Below, in pieces: positions 1 to 6,483 of a stretch of 8,755 nt of DNA (its first letter is position 1; each line of letters starts with the position of its first letter). Origin of the DNA: Acidimicrobiia bacterium. GTDB lineage: Bacteria; Actinomycetota; Acidimicrobiia; Spongiisociales; UBA5794. The notes under the pieces are model-generated. The model made no database searches, was not told where the DNA came from, and was given only the letters and a program-made list of their open reading frames with translations. The stretch is from positions 1 through 8,755 of the forward strand of contig JAUVPA010000063.1 of the NCBI GenBank assembly GCA_030598905.1, given 5' to 3'. Position numbers and translations under genes: made by a program.

Positions 1-580
1 ATCCGCTATAGACGGCGAATCCCTCGGGAAGATGCTCGATTTCGGTGCGTGTCCACTCGATATCGTCGACGGCATCCTTGACCGCGACGATTCTCGGGTG
101 ATCGGCGAGCTTCTCAAGCGTGTCGATCTCGATCCGGGTCGCCGTCCGACTCGGGATGTTGTAGAGCATCGTTGGCAGATCGGTCGCGTCGGCGATGGCA
201 CGGAAGTGGCGAACGAGACCTCGTTGCGGAGGCCGCGAGTAATAGGGCGTAACGGCCATGAGGCCGTCACATCCCGACTCGGCGGCCCGTTCGGAGAGCT
301 CGATCGATTGGCGTGTGTCGTACGTGCCGGTCCCCGCGACGACCGTCATTCGGTCACCGACGGCGTCGACCGCTGCTTTGAACAACGCGATCTTCTCGAC
401 CTTCGAGAGTGTCGGTGCCTCGCCGGTCGTTCCACCAACAACGATGCCGTCCGAGCCGTGTTCGGAGAGGTGCCTCGTAAGTCGCCAGAAGGTTCCGTAA
501 TCAACAGAACCGTCCTCCGCGAAGGGTGTGATCACCGCGGTGAGGACGGTCCCGAAAGGTGCGTCGGGTCTTTGTTCCAT
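1..580 (-). CDS. dapA: 4-hydroxy-tetrahydrodipicolinate synthase (5' part, cut by window edge)
   Basis: Catalyses condensation of pyruvate with aspartate-4-semialdehyde, the first committed step of the lysine/diaminopimelate pathway, in the cytoplasm. The first 193 residues are present; the family is about 290-300 aa, so roughly a third is missing beyond the left edge. The (beta/alpha)8 active-site residues all fall at the E. coli position plus seven: GTTGE with Thr51 and Thr52, Tyr114 in the TPYY motif, Tyr140 and Arg145 in the YNIPSRT motif, and the Schiff-base Lys168 in VAVKDA. The ATG at 578-580 leaves a normal N-terminus that runs straight into the first beta strand. There is no Shine-Dalgarno; an extended -10 box lies 8 nt upstream, so the mRNA is probably leaderless. 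It is divergent from the thioredoxin-TPR gene. A dihydrodipicolinate-synthase-like aldolase of other specificity is possible in principle, but the conserved Tyr pair and Arg145 favour DapA. Confidence 0.95.
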   Translation of the reverse strand, partial: MEQRPDAPFGTVLTAVITPFAEDGSVDYGTFWRLTRHLSEHGSDGIVVGGTTGEAPTLSKVEKIALFKAAVDAVGDRMTVVAGTGTYDTRQSIELSERAAESGCDGLMAVTPYYSRPPQRGLVRHFRAIADATDLPTMLYNIPSRTATRIEIDTLEKLADHPRIVAVKDAVDDIEWTRTEIEHLPEGFAVYSG

Positions 581-588
581 GGGATCGG

Positions 589-597
589 ACGCTAGCA
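589..597 (-). promoter_or_regulatory. Probable leaderless promoter of dapA (extended -10)
   Basis: Read on the minus strand this is TGC followed by TAGCGT, fitting the extended -10 form TGnTAnnnT. The hexamer ends 8 nt before the dapA ATG, so transcription would start within two or three bases of the start codon. No recognisable -35 box is seen at 16-18 nt upstream. Inferred from sequence only. Confidence 0.5.
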
Positions 598-610
598 CGG
601 AGCACCCGAG

Positions 611-616
611 TAGCCT
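611..616 (+). promoter_or_regulatory. Possible -10 box for the thioredoxin-TPR gene
   Basis: TAGCCT fits TAnnnT in the 64-bp gap between the divergent dapA and thioredoxin-TPR genes. It would give a leader of about 22 nt that includes the GGAGG ribosome site. No clear -35 box is visible, so this is a weak call. Confidence 0.25.
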
Positions 617-635
617 CTTCCCGGCCCAGGATATC

Positions 636-640
636 GGAGG
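636..640 (+). promoter_or_regulatory. Ribosome binding site deciding the GTG start at 645
   Basis: GGAGG lies 4 nt before GTG 645. The alternative in-frame ATG at 579 has no such site and overlaps the dapA start codon, so this site decides the start. Confidence 0.6.
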
Positions 641-644
641 TTAC

Positions 645-1484
645 GTGGCCTCTCCTCACGTCAAGGACGTCACCGAAGAAGACTTCCAAACCGCAGTGCT
701 CCAGAGGAGCAGAGAAGTACCCGTTGTTGTCGACTTCTGGGCCGAGTGGTGTGGCCCGTGCAAGGTACTCGGACCGCTCCTGGAGAGTGTTGCCGGCGAC
801 TACGGCGGCGCTTTCGCCTTGGCCAAGGTCGACGTCGACGCCAACCAAGCTCTATCCGCCCAGTTCCGCGTGCAGAGCATCCCGACGGTCGTGGCCTTCA
901 GGGACGGCAAAGAAGTATCCCGATTCACCGGGGCGTACCCCGAACAAGCCGTTCGCCAGTTCGTCGATGCCGTGTTGCCGACGGAGGTCGATCTGATGGT
1001 CGACCAGGCGCGCACCGCGAGAATCGACGGGGATGCCACCACGGCAGAACATCTGTTTCGCCAGGCTCTCGCCCAAACACCGGACCACATCGATGCCGGC
1101 ACCAGCCTCGCTTCCCTGTTGATCGATCGAGGCGAAACCGACGAGGCGCTCATCGTGCTCGGCAAGCTCGCCCCCGATGCCGAAGTCGAGCGCCTGCAAT
1201 CTGCCGCTCGACTCAAGGCATCCGTAGGTAACGACCTGACCTTGCTCGAATCGCGCGTGTCTTCCGAACCCGATGACGACATTGCGAGACTCGAATTCGC
1301 CAAGGCTCTTGCCGGGCGCAGCGAGTACGAGCCGGCTCTCGATCACTTCCTCGTCGTCGTGCGCAACCGCGCCGCCGGCAAGGAAGCTGCTCGTCAGGCC
1401 ATGGTCGATATCTTCGGGGTGCTCGGGGACGAACATCCGCTCACCGCGGCGTACCGCAAGCAGCTCGCCTCGGCCCTCAACTGA
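645..1484 (+). CDS. cnoX: Thioredoxin-TPR protein, CnoX/YbbN-like chaperedoxin
   Basis: Cytoplasmic protein of 279 aa, about the size of E. coli CnoX (284 aa). Residues 6-112 form a thioredoxin fold with a full WCGPC active site (35-39) and the cis-Pro in QSIPT (Pro80). Residues from about 116 to the end form helical TPR-like repeats. The C-terminus, with LGDEHPLTAAYRKQLAS, matches the characteristic last helices of the YbbN/CnoX family. Known family members hold unfolding or oxidatively damaged proteins and pass them to chaperonins. E. coli CnoX has lost the first Cys, whereas this protein keeps both and could be redox-active, as reported for Caulobacter CnoX. The GTG start is chosen for the GGAGG site and because it gives a standard short lead into the VTEEDF strand; ATG 579 would add 22 residues. 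The gene is divergent from dapA, and its stop lies 4 bp from the convergent lipoprotein stop. Confidence 0.85.
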   Translation: MASPHVKDVTEEDFQTAVLQRSREVPVVVDFWAEWCGPCKVLGPLLESVAGDYGGAFALAKVDVDANQALSAQFRVQSIPTVVAFRDGKEVSRFTGAYPEQAVRQFVDAVLPTEVDLMVDQARTARIDGDATTAEHLFRQALAQTPDHIDAGTSLASLLIDRGETDEALIVLGKLAPDAEVERLQSAARLKASVGNDLTLLESRVSSEPDDDIARLEFAKALAGRSEYEPALDHFLVVVRNRAAGKEAARQAMVDIFGVLGDEHPLTAAYRKQLASALN

Positions 1485-1488
1485 GCCG

Positions 1489-2472
1489 TCAGCCCAGCAA
1501 CTCCATCTCGCCGCTCGTGACCATCGTCATGGTGACGTCACCTGATTCGCCGTCTCCGCTGAAGGACATGCCGAGATTCGTCCCGCCGCTGAAGGTCTGA
1601 CGAACGGTGATGCCTCGAGCCGGATCGAACCAGACCGTCGTCTCCGTTGGAGCCTGTTCCATCGTCATCTTCAACTCGAAGCCGCCGATGTCGGCGTCGT
1701 CGGCGCCGAGGTCTTCGCCGAGGCCGCCGAGGAGGTCGCCGAGGTCGAGCTCGAACACTTCACTCGTGGTCGTCGTCTCGATGACGTACAACTCGACTCC
1801 GTCGATGGTCTCGACCGCAGTCAAGGTGCTGGTGGCAGCGAACGACAGATCCTGGCCCGGGAACAACTCCGCAGTCCATTCCGAAGTCCAAGAATCACCG
1901 ACGTTCACGTCACCGGGAGCCATCTCCGGTCCGATGAACGGCATTTGGCCCCCCATCGAACTCATACCCTGGGCGCCGAGGGCACTCATCGGGATCTCCG
2001 CACCGTCCACGTCGAGCGCCAGGATCTGGCCCGTGTCGTCGACCACGAACTCGACGCCGTCGGCCGGCAATGGAATCTCACCATTACCCAGCCCCTCGAT
2101 GTCGTCCTCTCCGAAGGTGATCTCCTCGTCTCCGGTCTGCAGCGTCATGTCGAGGCCGTCCAGGCCCTCGTACGTGGCGGTGACGGTGTACGTGCCCGGT
2201 TCGGGACCCTCGGTTACGTCGTAACTGGTGACCAGCGATGCCGACATCTCCATCGACATCGGACCTTCCGGGATCTCACCTTCCGGCATTCCATTGAACT
2301 CTGTGGTCATGTCCACAGCGAAGCCACTCGCGTAGGTGTAGCTCTCACCTACGCCAAGGCCGTAGCGCAGAGTGACGCCCGGTTGCGGGTCGCCGTCCTC
2401 GGCCGCAGGCTGGGCACAGGCGGCAACGGTCATGGCCACAGCAATCATCAAAATCGCCGACGTCTTACGCAT
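1489..2472 (-). CDS. Secreted acidic lipoprotein of unknown function
   Basis: 327 aa. The N-terminus has Arg-Lys, a hydrophobic stretch and a lipobox V16-A-A-C19, so the product is probably cleaved before Cys19, lipid-anchored and exposed outside the membrane. Cys19 is the only cysteine. The mature part is strongly acidic (Asp/Glu-rich, few Lys/Arg) and looks beta-rich with many Thr/Val strands. A VGDSW motif at 191-195 and a WFDPARGITVR segment (281-291) resemble large bacterial families of outer lipoproteins of the DUF6263 kind, but I cannot assign the family firmly. Residues 243-264 are a low-complexity Gly/Asp/Leu tract, and 162-184 is Met-rich. The ATG follows a run of six G (minus strand). 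It lies 63 bp downstream of the M16 peptidase gene on the same strand and may be read through from it. The function is not known. Confidence 0.8.
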   Translation of the reverse strand: MRKTSAILMIAVAMTVAACAQPAAEDGDPQPGVTLRYGLGVGESYTYASGFAVDMTTEFNGMPEGEIPEGPMSMEMSASLVTSYDVTEGPEPGTYTVTATYEGLDGLDMTLQTGDEEITFGEDDIEGLGNGEIPLPADGVEFVVDDTGQILALDVDGAEIPMSALGAQGMSSMGGQMPFIGPEMAPGDVNVGDSWTSEWTAELFPGQDLSFAATSTLTAVETIDGVELYVIETTTTSEVFELDLGDLLGGLGEDLGADDADIGGFELKMTMEQAPTETTVWFDPARGITVRQTFSGGTNLGMSFSGDGESGDVTMTMVTSGEMELLG

Positions 2473-2476
2473 AAAG

Positions 2477-2482
2477 CCCCCC
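2477..2482 (-). promoter_or_regulatory. G-run ribosome binding site of the lipoprotein gene
   Basis: On the minus strand GGGGGG lies 4 nt before the ATG. It is part of a perfect CCCCCGGGGG palindrome at 2478-2487, so the site could be partly paired in the mRNA. Confidence 0.4.
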
Positions 2483-2497
2483 GGGGGTGTGTAACCG

Positions 2498-2503
2498 ACA
2501 GTA
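2498..2503 (-). promoter_or_regulatory. Possible -10 box for the lipoprotein gene
   Basis: TACTGT on the minus strand fits TAnnnT. It sits 25 nt before the ATG and would give a leader of about 19 nt containing the G-run ribosome site. No -35 box is evident, and co-transcription with the upstream M16 gene is an alternative. Confidence 0.25.
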
Positions 2504-2535
2504 TCGGCCGGATCGGCCCGTACCGTTAGCCGCGT

Positions 2536-3786
2536 TCAGGCGACGAATTCGGCGAGATCGTCCGCATCGAAGGGCCCGACGGCACCAAGCACGTAGGGCC
2601 CGGCATATGCGGCCCGGGCAACGGCGAGGGCGTCGGACGGAGTCACCGCCGCGATGCGGGCAACGGTCTCGTCGACAGATAGATGCTCGACACCGGTGAC
2701 CTCGTTGCGACCCAGTCGGTTCATTCGGCTGTTCGCATCCTCGAGGGAGATGGCCAGAGCACCCTTGACGTGACCCTTGGCACGCTCCAGCTCGTCGTCC
2801 GTGATTCCTTGATCCATCAGCTTGTCGAGCTCGTCGCGCACCAGCTTCAAGACCTCTGCCGTCTGGTTGGGCGTCGTGCCGACGTAGATGGCAGTAGCTC
2901 CGGTGTCCTGGAAAGGAAGCCGAAAACTGTGCACGGCGTAGGCGAGGCCCCGCGTCTCTCGGATTTCTTGGAACAACCGAGAAGACATGCCGCTCCCCAG
3001 AATGTGATCGACGACCGTGAGGGCGTATCGGCGGTCGTCGTCCCTGGTGAGTGCGGTACTCCCGAACACGAGGTGCGCTTGTTCGGTATCGCGACGAGTC
3101 ACGCCGATCGAGGCCTTCGCCGTCGGGACCGCGGTCGTGTGATCGACCTCGGTACCGGCCCACGCGGAAAAGTGTTCGCCTACCAGGGCCACCAGATCCG
3201 AGTGTTGGATGTTTCCAGCCACCGCAACAACGACGGACCGCGGCGAGTAGCGCCGCCCCCAGTAGCCGTGAATCGTGTCTCGGGTCATCGCCGTGATCGA
3301 GTCCCGGGTGCCGAGGATCGGAGGAGCGAGCGGGTGGCCGCTCCACAAAGCCTCGATGAACTCCTCATGAGCAACATCCGTCGGGTCGTCGTCGTTCATG
3401 TTGATTTCTTCGAGTACCACATGGCGCTCCGAATCGATCTCGTCCTGGCGAAACGCCGGACGTTGCAGCATCTCGGCGAGAATCTCCACGCCCATAGGCA
3501 GATCCTCATCACGCATCCGGGCCCAGAAGGCCGTGTACTCCTTCGAGGTGAAAGCGTTGTGCCGGGCGCCGACGCCATCGAGTGACTCGCTGATCCGCCG
3601 AGCCGACCAGGTGTCCGAACCCTTGAACAAGAGGTGCTCCAGAAAGTGGCTGGCGCCGGCTTCAACCGGCACCTCGTCACGACTGCCGGTGTCCACCCAG
3701 CACCCGATGGCCACGGAGCGGACCGAAGCCATGTACTGGGAGATCACGCGCAAGCCGTTGGGCAGCGTCGTCAGGTCGTAGTGCAT
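2536..3786 (-). CDS. M16B family zinc metallopeptidase (PepR / processing-peptidase type)
   Basis: 416 aa, the usual size of a single-chain M16B peptidase. The inverted zinc site HFLEH is at 47-51 (His47, catalytic Glu50, His51), and the distal zinc ligand is Glu127 in VVLEEI, 76 residues on, as in mitochondrial processing peptidase beta. The ARHNAFTSKEYTAFWA strand follows the zinc helix. The second half carries the family signature LGSGMSSRLFQEIRETRG (about 263-280). No signal peptide is seen, so it should act in the cytoplasm, probably as a dimer clamshell that degrades or trims peptides. Actinobacterial orthologues (for example PepR of Mycobacterium tuberculosis) often lie near dapB, thyX and dapA; here dapA is about 2 kb away. 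The ATG sits 8 nt after a TATCAT box, which suggests a leaderless transcript. The lipoprotein gene follows after 63 bp. Confidence 0.92.
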   Translation of the reverse strand: MHYDLTTLPNGLRVISQYMASVRSVAIGCWVDTGSRDEVPVEAGASHFLEHLLFKGSDTWSARRISESLDGVGARHNAFTSKEYTAFWARMRDEDLPMGVEILAEMLQRPAFRQDEIDSERHVVLEEINMNDDDPTDVAHEEFIEALWSGHPLAPPILGTRDSITAMTRDTIHGYWGRRYSPRSVVVAVAGNIQHSDLVALVGEHFSAWAGTEVDHTTAVPTAKASIGVTRRDTEQAHLVFGSTALTRDDDRRYALTVVDHILGSGMSSRLFQEIRETRGLAYAVHSFRLPFQDTGATAIYVGTTPNQTAEVLKLVRDELDKLMDQGITDDELERAKGHVKGALAISLEDANSRMNRLGRNEVTGVEHLSVDETVARIAAVTPSDALAVARAAYAGPYVLGAVGPFDADDLAEFVA

Positions 3787-3794
3787 GACAAGCG

Positions 3795-3800
3795 ATGATA
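3795..3800 (-). promoter_or_regulatory. Probable leaderless promoter of the M16 peptidase gene
   Basis: Minus-strand TATCAT (five of six to TATAAT) ends 8 nt before the ATG, in the 48-bp gap after arfB. There is no Shine-Dalgarno between the box and the start, and no clear -35 box. Confidence 0.5.
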
Positions 3801-3834
3801 GGGAAAGCCGAGGCTCACTCCGGGGCCCACATCG

Positions 3835-4224
3835 TCAGTCGTCGGACGGGGGCGACTTGCGCATCTGCTTGGTCTGCGAGCGCTTCTTCTTCTCCGTTAG
3901 GCGCCTTTGTTTGGCAGCATGCGACGGCTTCGTCTTCTTGCGGGGCGGTGGATCGGGCTGCGCCGCCCGATCGACGATCTCCTCGAGGCGACGAAGCGCA
4001 ATCTGGCGGTTCCTCCATTGCGATCGGGTCTCATCGACCGTCACAACGACAACATCGCTCCCGACGTTGCGGATGACGCGCTCTCTCACCGACTCGTCGA
4101 ACACACGCGATGCCGCGACGTCGTAGCGCACCTCGACTCGCGTCGCCGCCCGGTTGGCGTGTTGTCCTCCGGGGCCACCTGCGGTGTCGAAGCGCCACTG
4201 CAATTCGTCTTCGGGCAAACTCAT
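3835..4224 (-). CDS. arfB: ArfB-like peptidyl-tRNA hydrolase for ribosome rescue
   Basis: 129 aa, close to the 140 aa of E. coli ArfB (YaeJ). The release-factor-type catalytic loop GGPGGQHANRAATRVEV is at 16-32, with the GGQ at 19-21 that hydrolyses peptidyl-tRNA. The RSQWRNRQIALRRLEEI segment (67-83) is the conserved second part of the domain. The C-terminal tail (about 94-123) is rich in Lys/Arg (KKTK, KQRR, KKKR), as needed to enter the empty mRNA channel of a ribosome stalled without a stop codon. There is no codon-recognition domain, so it is not RF1 or RF2. The ATG at 4222-4224 is chosen because it starts just before the domain and 6 nt after a -10 box; longer in-frame reading upstream overlaps the divergent VWA gene. 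A PrfH-type factor is less likely because of the length and basic tail. Confidence 0.9.
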   Translation of the reverse strand: MSLPEDELQWRFDTAGGPGGQHANRAATRVEVRYDVAASRVFDESVRERVIRNVGSDVVVVTVDETRSQWRNRQIALRRLEEIVDRAAQPDPPPRKKTKPSHAAKQRRLTEKKKRSQTKQMRKSPPSDD

Positions 4225-4230
4225 TGGGCA

Positions 4231-4236
4231 ACGGTA
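4231..4236 (-). promoter_or_regulatory. Probable leaderless promoter of arfB
   Basis: Minus-strand TACCGT fits TAnnnT and ends 6 nt before the ATG, which places the expected transcription start on or next to the start codon. No ribosome binding site is present between them. Confidence 0.5.
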
Positions 4237-4266
4237 CCGGCCCGATCCAGCCGCCCGACTCGCCCG

Positions 4267-4272
4267 TACAAT
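4267..4272 (+). promoter_or_regulatory. Probable leaderless promoter of the VWA-AAA operon
   Basis: TACAAT (five of six to TATAAT) ends 9 nt before ATG 4282. No Shine-Dalgarno lies between the box and the start. It is 30 bp from the opposite-facing arfB box, so both operons fire from a 57-bp divergent region. Confidence 0.55.
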
Positions 4273-4281
4273 GGGCCGTTC

Positions 4282-6483
4282 ATGCGTAGACGAGACGAAA
4301 CCGTACTCCAGGAGATCCTCCCTCCAGAAGAGCGCGCCATCGAGGCAGTCGTTGCCCGTTACCAGCGTGTCGCTCCTGCCGTGACCCGGTTCGCCAGAGC
4401 CATGGCCCACGACGACGATCTCCGTGTGCGGCTCGGCTCCTCGGCCTCCGCCAGCCCAGGCGAGATTGTCATCGATCCCGGTGTCTTTCAGGCGGCATAC
4501 GCACGCAGCGCACCCGTCACGCCGACGGAAGTGGCTTTGACGTCTGCGCTCCATGAGGTCGTTCATCTCATGTCAACCGACCTCGACGAGGAGAGGCCGA
4601 TCCCCGCCGCATGGCGCGCTCATCAGACGAGAGAAGACGAAGAGGCACAGCCGCTCAGCAGCCCATTGATGCTCTTCGACGGTGAGGACGACATCCCCCC
4701 GTTCCTCGAGAGCGACGCCGTGAGCGAGTCCCGACGTGCCGTTCCTCTCCTCCACGCGCTGGGAGAGGTGGCGGGTCCCGCAGGCGAGGCACTGTTCCTG
4801 TCCGTCGAAGACGCCCGTCAGGAACGTACCAACTTCGACTACTACCCGGGGGCCGGCTCCGTGCTCACGGACCTGTACCGATCGTCAGTCCCGGATGCGA
4901 TGGCGAACGCCCGGCCGATCGGCCAGTTCGCCCTTGCCTGCTTCCTCATCGTCGGCGGCCACTTCGAGCGCAACGATTTGCAGCCGCGGCTCTCTCCCCA
5001 CGTCGCTTTGGCTCTCGACGACGCCATGCCGTTCCTCGAACGTGTCCTGGAACTCGAAGACCCTTGGTCCGTCGGCACAGTCTCTCTTCAGCTGCTCGAG
5101 GTCGCCAAGATGCACGGTTTGGTTACCGAGGGCGCCGCAGCGACATCGGCTGCGGGCCGCAGGGCAGAGATGGAGGTCGACTCGGCCAACATCGCTCAAT
5201 CCGTCGATGCAGTCCGCATCGTCACCCCTCCCCTGGCCGACCGCGAGACCTATGAGGAGACGCGTCAAGCGGCAATGCAGGTGACCGCCCAGGAAGGCAA
5301 GGCAGGAGACAGCGAACACGCAGGCGATCCGGCGACCGACCACCTGATGCGTGTCTCGATGGCACCGACGGTGTATCTGCCGACGGGGCAGTCCGGCAAA
5401 CTGGTCGTAACGGATTTTCCAAGGCAATTCCGTAGCTTCTCGGCGCACGGCCGCGAACTGCTGGCCGCCGCCGCCGCGGAGTGGGGCGTCGCCCAGCATC
5501 GTGTTTCGGGTGAGCTCTACCCGCTGTTCCTTGCCAATCAGCGCCGCGGACTGCGCTCGGGATTCGACGCGGGCGACTTGTCGCCGTATACACCGCTGCT
5601 TCTCGGAGCCGGTCTCTACGAGCGTATGTTCGAGCGCCGTGATCTTCCTACTCGACGGTCCTACGGGATCAGCCTGCTCGTCGACGGGTCGGCGTCGATG
5701 CTCCAGCCCCGCGACATGGCGCGTGGGAGAAAAGGGCCGTGGGCCCTCGCTGCCGCAACACTCGGTGCGTGGACTCTGGCCCGGCTAGCCGACGAACTGC
5801 AGATCGAATTTGAAGTGTCGATCTTCAACCGTGCCTTCGCAGCCGCGCCAAACGACACGGAATCGAGCTACAACGAACGCCGCAGCAAAGCCACCGGAGC
5901 GCTTCGCCAACGCCAGGGCGGGGCAGCAGACCGCATCACGCGAACCGTGAATCACTACCTCCTCAAGTCCTTCGCCACCCGGTGGCGCTCAGCAGAGGAC
6001 AGCCTGGCCGGCTTGTTTTGGATGGCATCACAACCCCGCGAGGCCACCCGCGAGGTGCGGAGTGATCCCGGGTCGGCTCCACCCATATCGATGTTCGACA
6101 AGGCGGCGAACGTCGACGAATTCAACCTGGCCCATGCAGCCGAGCGTCTCGCTGCGCGCAACGCATCACACCGGATCATGGTCGTTCTCGCGGACGGTAT
6201 GACCCGTGGTTCCGTCCAATCTCTGGCTGACACGGCGGCCAGCGTCGAACACGGCGGCGCCACCGTTCTCGGCATCGGGATCGGCGACGACACGGTGACC
6301 GCGGCTTATGGTCGTAATCAAATCGTCGAAAGACCCCAGGATCTGGCACGGGCCATGGTCGACGGTGTCCGATCGGCCCTCCACCGCACAATTGCTTCGA
6401 TGGGCGGAGACACCTGGTGGACGAACGCAGGCGAGCGCCGTACCAAGAGTCTGGAAACAACAACGAGGAGATCGAATGTCTGA
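4282..6483 (+). CDS. CobT-like VWA protein with N-terminal HExxH motif
   Basis: 733 aa, no signal peptide or membrane segment, so cytoplasmic. The N-terminal third has HEVVH (91-95) in an amphipathic helix, then SVEDARQER (174-182), which resembles the LEDARxE helix of CobT/NorD-type proteins; Glu176 or Asp177 could be a third metal ligand. A polar, poorly conserved-looking linker covers about 285-355. The C-terminal VWA domain (about 460-705) has MIDAS residues DGSAS (Asp468, Ser470, Ser472) and a later Asp638-Gly639 in VVLADG. The segment from VDEFNLAHAAERLAARN to LGIGIGDD closely follows the CobT C-terminal layout. It probably acts with the downstream AAA+ protein, whose start overlaps its stop by 8 bp. 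CobT itself inserts cobalt together with CobS and CobN; no CobN or cobalamin gene is seen, so a general remodelling or metal-insertion role is inferred, not shown. The ATG follows TACAAT; in-frame sequence upstream is antisense to arfB. Confidence 0.85.
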   Translation: MRRRDETVLQEILPPEERAIEAVVARYQRVAPAVTRFARAMAHDDDLRVRLGSSASASPGEIVIDPGVFQAAYARSAPVTPTEVALTSALHEVVHLMSTDLDEERPIPAAWRAHQTREDEEAQPLSSPLMLFDGEDDIPPFLESDAVSESRRAVPLLHALGEVAGPAGEALFLSVEDARQERTNFDYYPGAGSVLTDLYRSSVPDAMANARPIGQFALACFLIVGGHFERNDLQPRLSPHVALALDDAMPFLERVLELEDPWSVGTVSLQLLEVAKMHGLVTEGAAATSAAGRRAEMEVDSANIAQSVDAVRIVTPPLADRETYEETRQAAMQVTAQEGKAGDSEHAGDPATDHLMRVSMAPTVYLPTGQSGKLVVTDFPRQFRSFSAHGRELLAAAAAEWGVAQHRVSGELYPLFLANQRRGLRSGFDAGDLSPYTPLLLGAGLYERMFERRDLPTRRSYGISLLVDGSASMLQPRDMARGRKGPWALAAATLGAWTLARLADELQIEFEVSIFNRAFAAAPNDTESSYNERRSKATGALRQRQGGAADRITRTVNHYLLKSFATRWRSAEDSLAGLFWMASQPREATREVRSDPGSAPPISMFDKAANVDEFNLAHAAERLAARNASHRIMVVLADGMTRGSVQSLADTAASVEHGGATVLGIGIGDDTVTAAYGRNQIVERPQDLARAMVDGVRSALHRTIASMGGDTWWTNAGERRTKSLETTTRRSNV
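6465..6470 (+). promoter_or_regulatory. Ribosome binding site of the AAA+ gene inside the VWA gene
   Basis: GAGGAG lies 5 nt before ATG 6476 and within the last codons of the VWA gene. It fixes this start and supports translational coupling of the two genes. Confidence 0.65.

Noticed and set aside
32..595. Plus-strand open frame of 187 codons
   Set aside because: Antisense shadow of dapA, whose active-site residues are all in place on the minus strand.
579..644. ATG 579 as start of the thioredoxin-TPR gene
   Set aside because: It overlaps the dapA start codon, has no ribosome site or -10 box before it, and adds 22 residues unlike thioredoxin; GTG 645 has GGAGG upstream.
852..1436. Minus-strand open frame of 194 codons
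   Set aside because: Antisense to the TPR part of the thioredoxin-TPR gene; no motif seen and no ribosome site or promoter found.
1471..1488. Weak bulged hairpin at the end of the thioredoxin-TPR gene
   Set aside because: Only two 3-bp helices with a bulge and no T-run; it is within coding sequence and not convincing as a terminator.
2506..2518. Small inverted repeat GGCCG-GAT-CGGCC as a terminator after the M16 gene
   Set aside because: The stem is only 5 bp and there is no T-run on either side, so I do not call a terminator.
3907..4281. N-terminal extension of the VWA protein by 125 codons
   Set aside because: This stretch is antisense to arfB and upstream of the TACAAT box at 4267; the residues look unlike a folded domain, while ATG 4282 has a promoter right before it.
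4225..4566. N-terminal extension of ArfB by 114 codons
   Set aside because: It overlaps the divergent VWA gene. ArfB proteins start shortly before the GGQ domain, and ATG 4222-4224 gives the family length.
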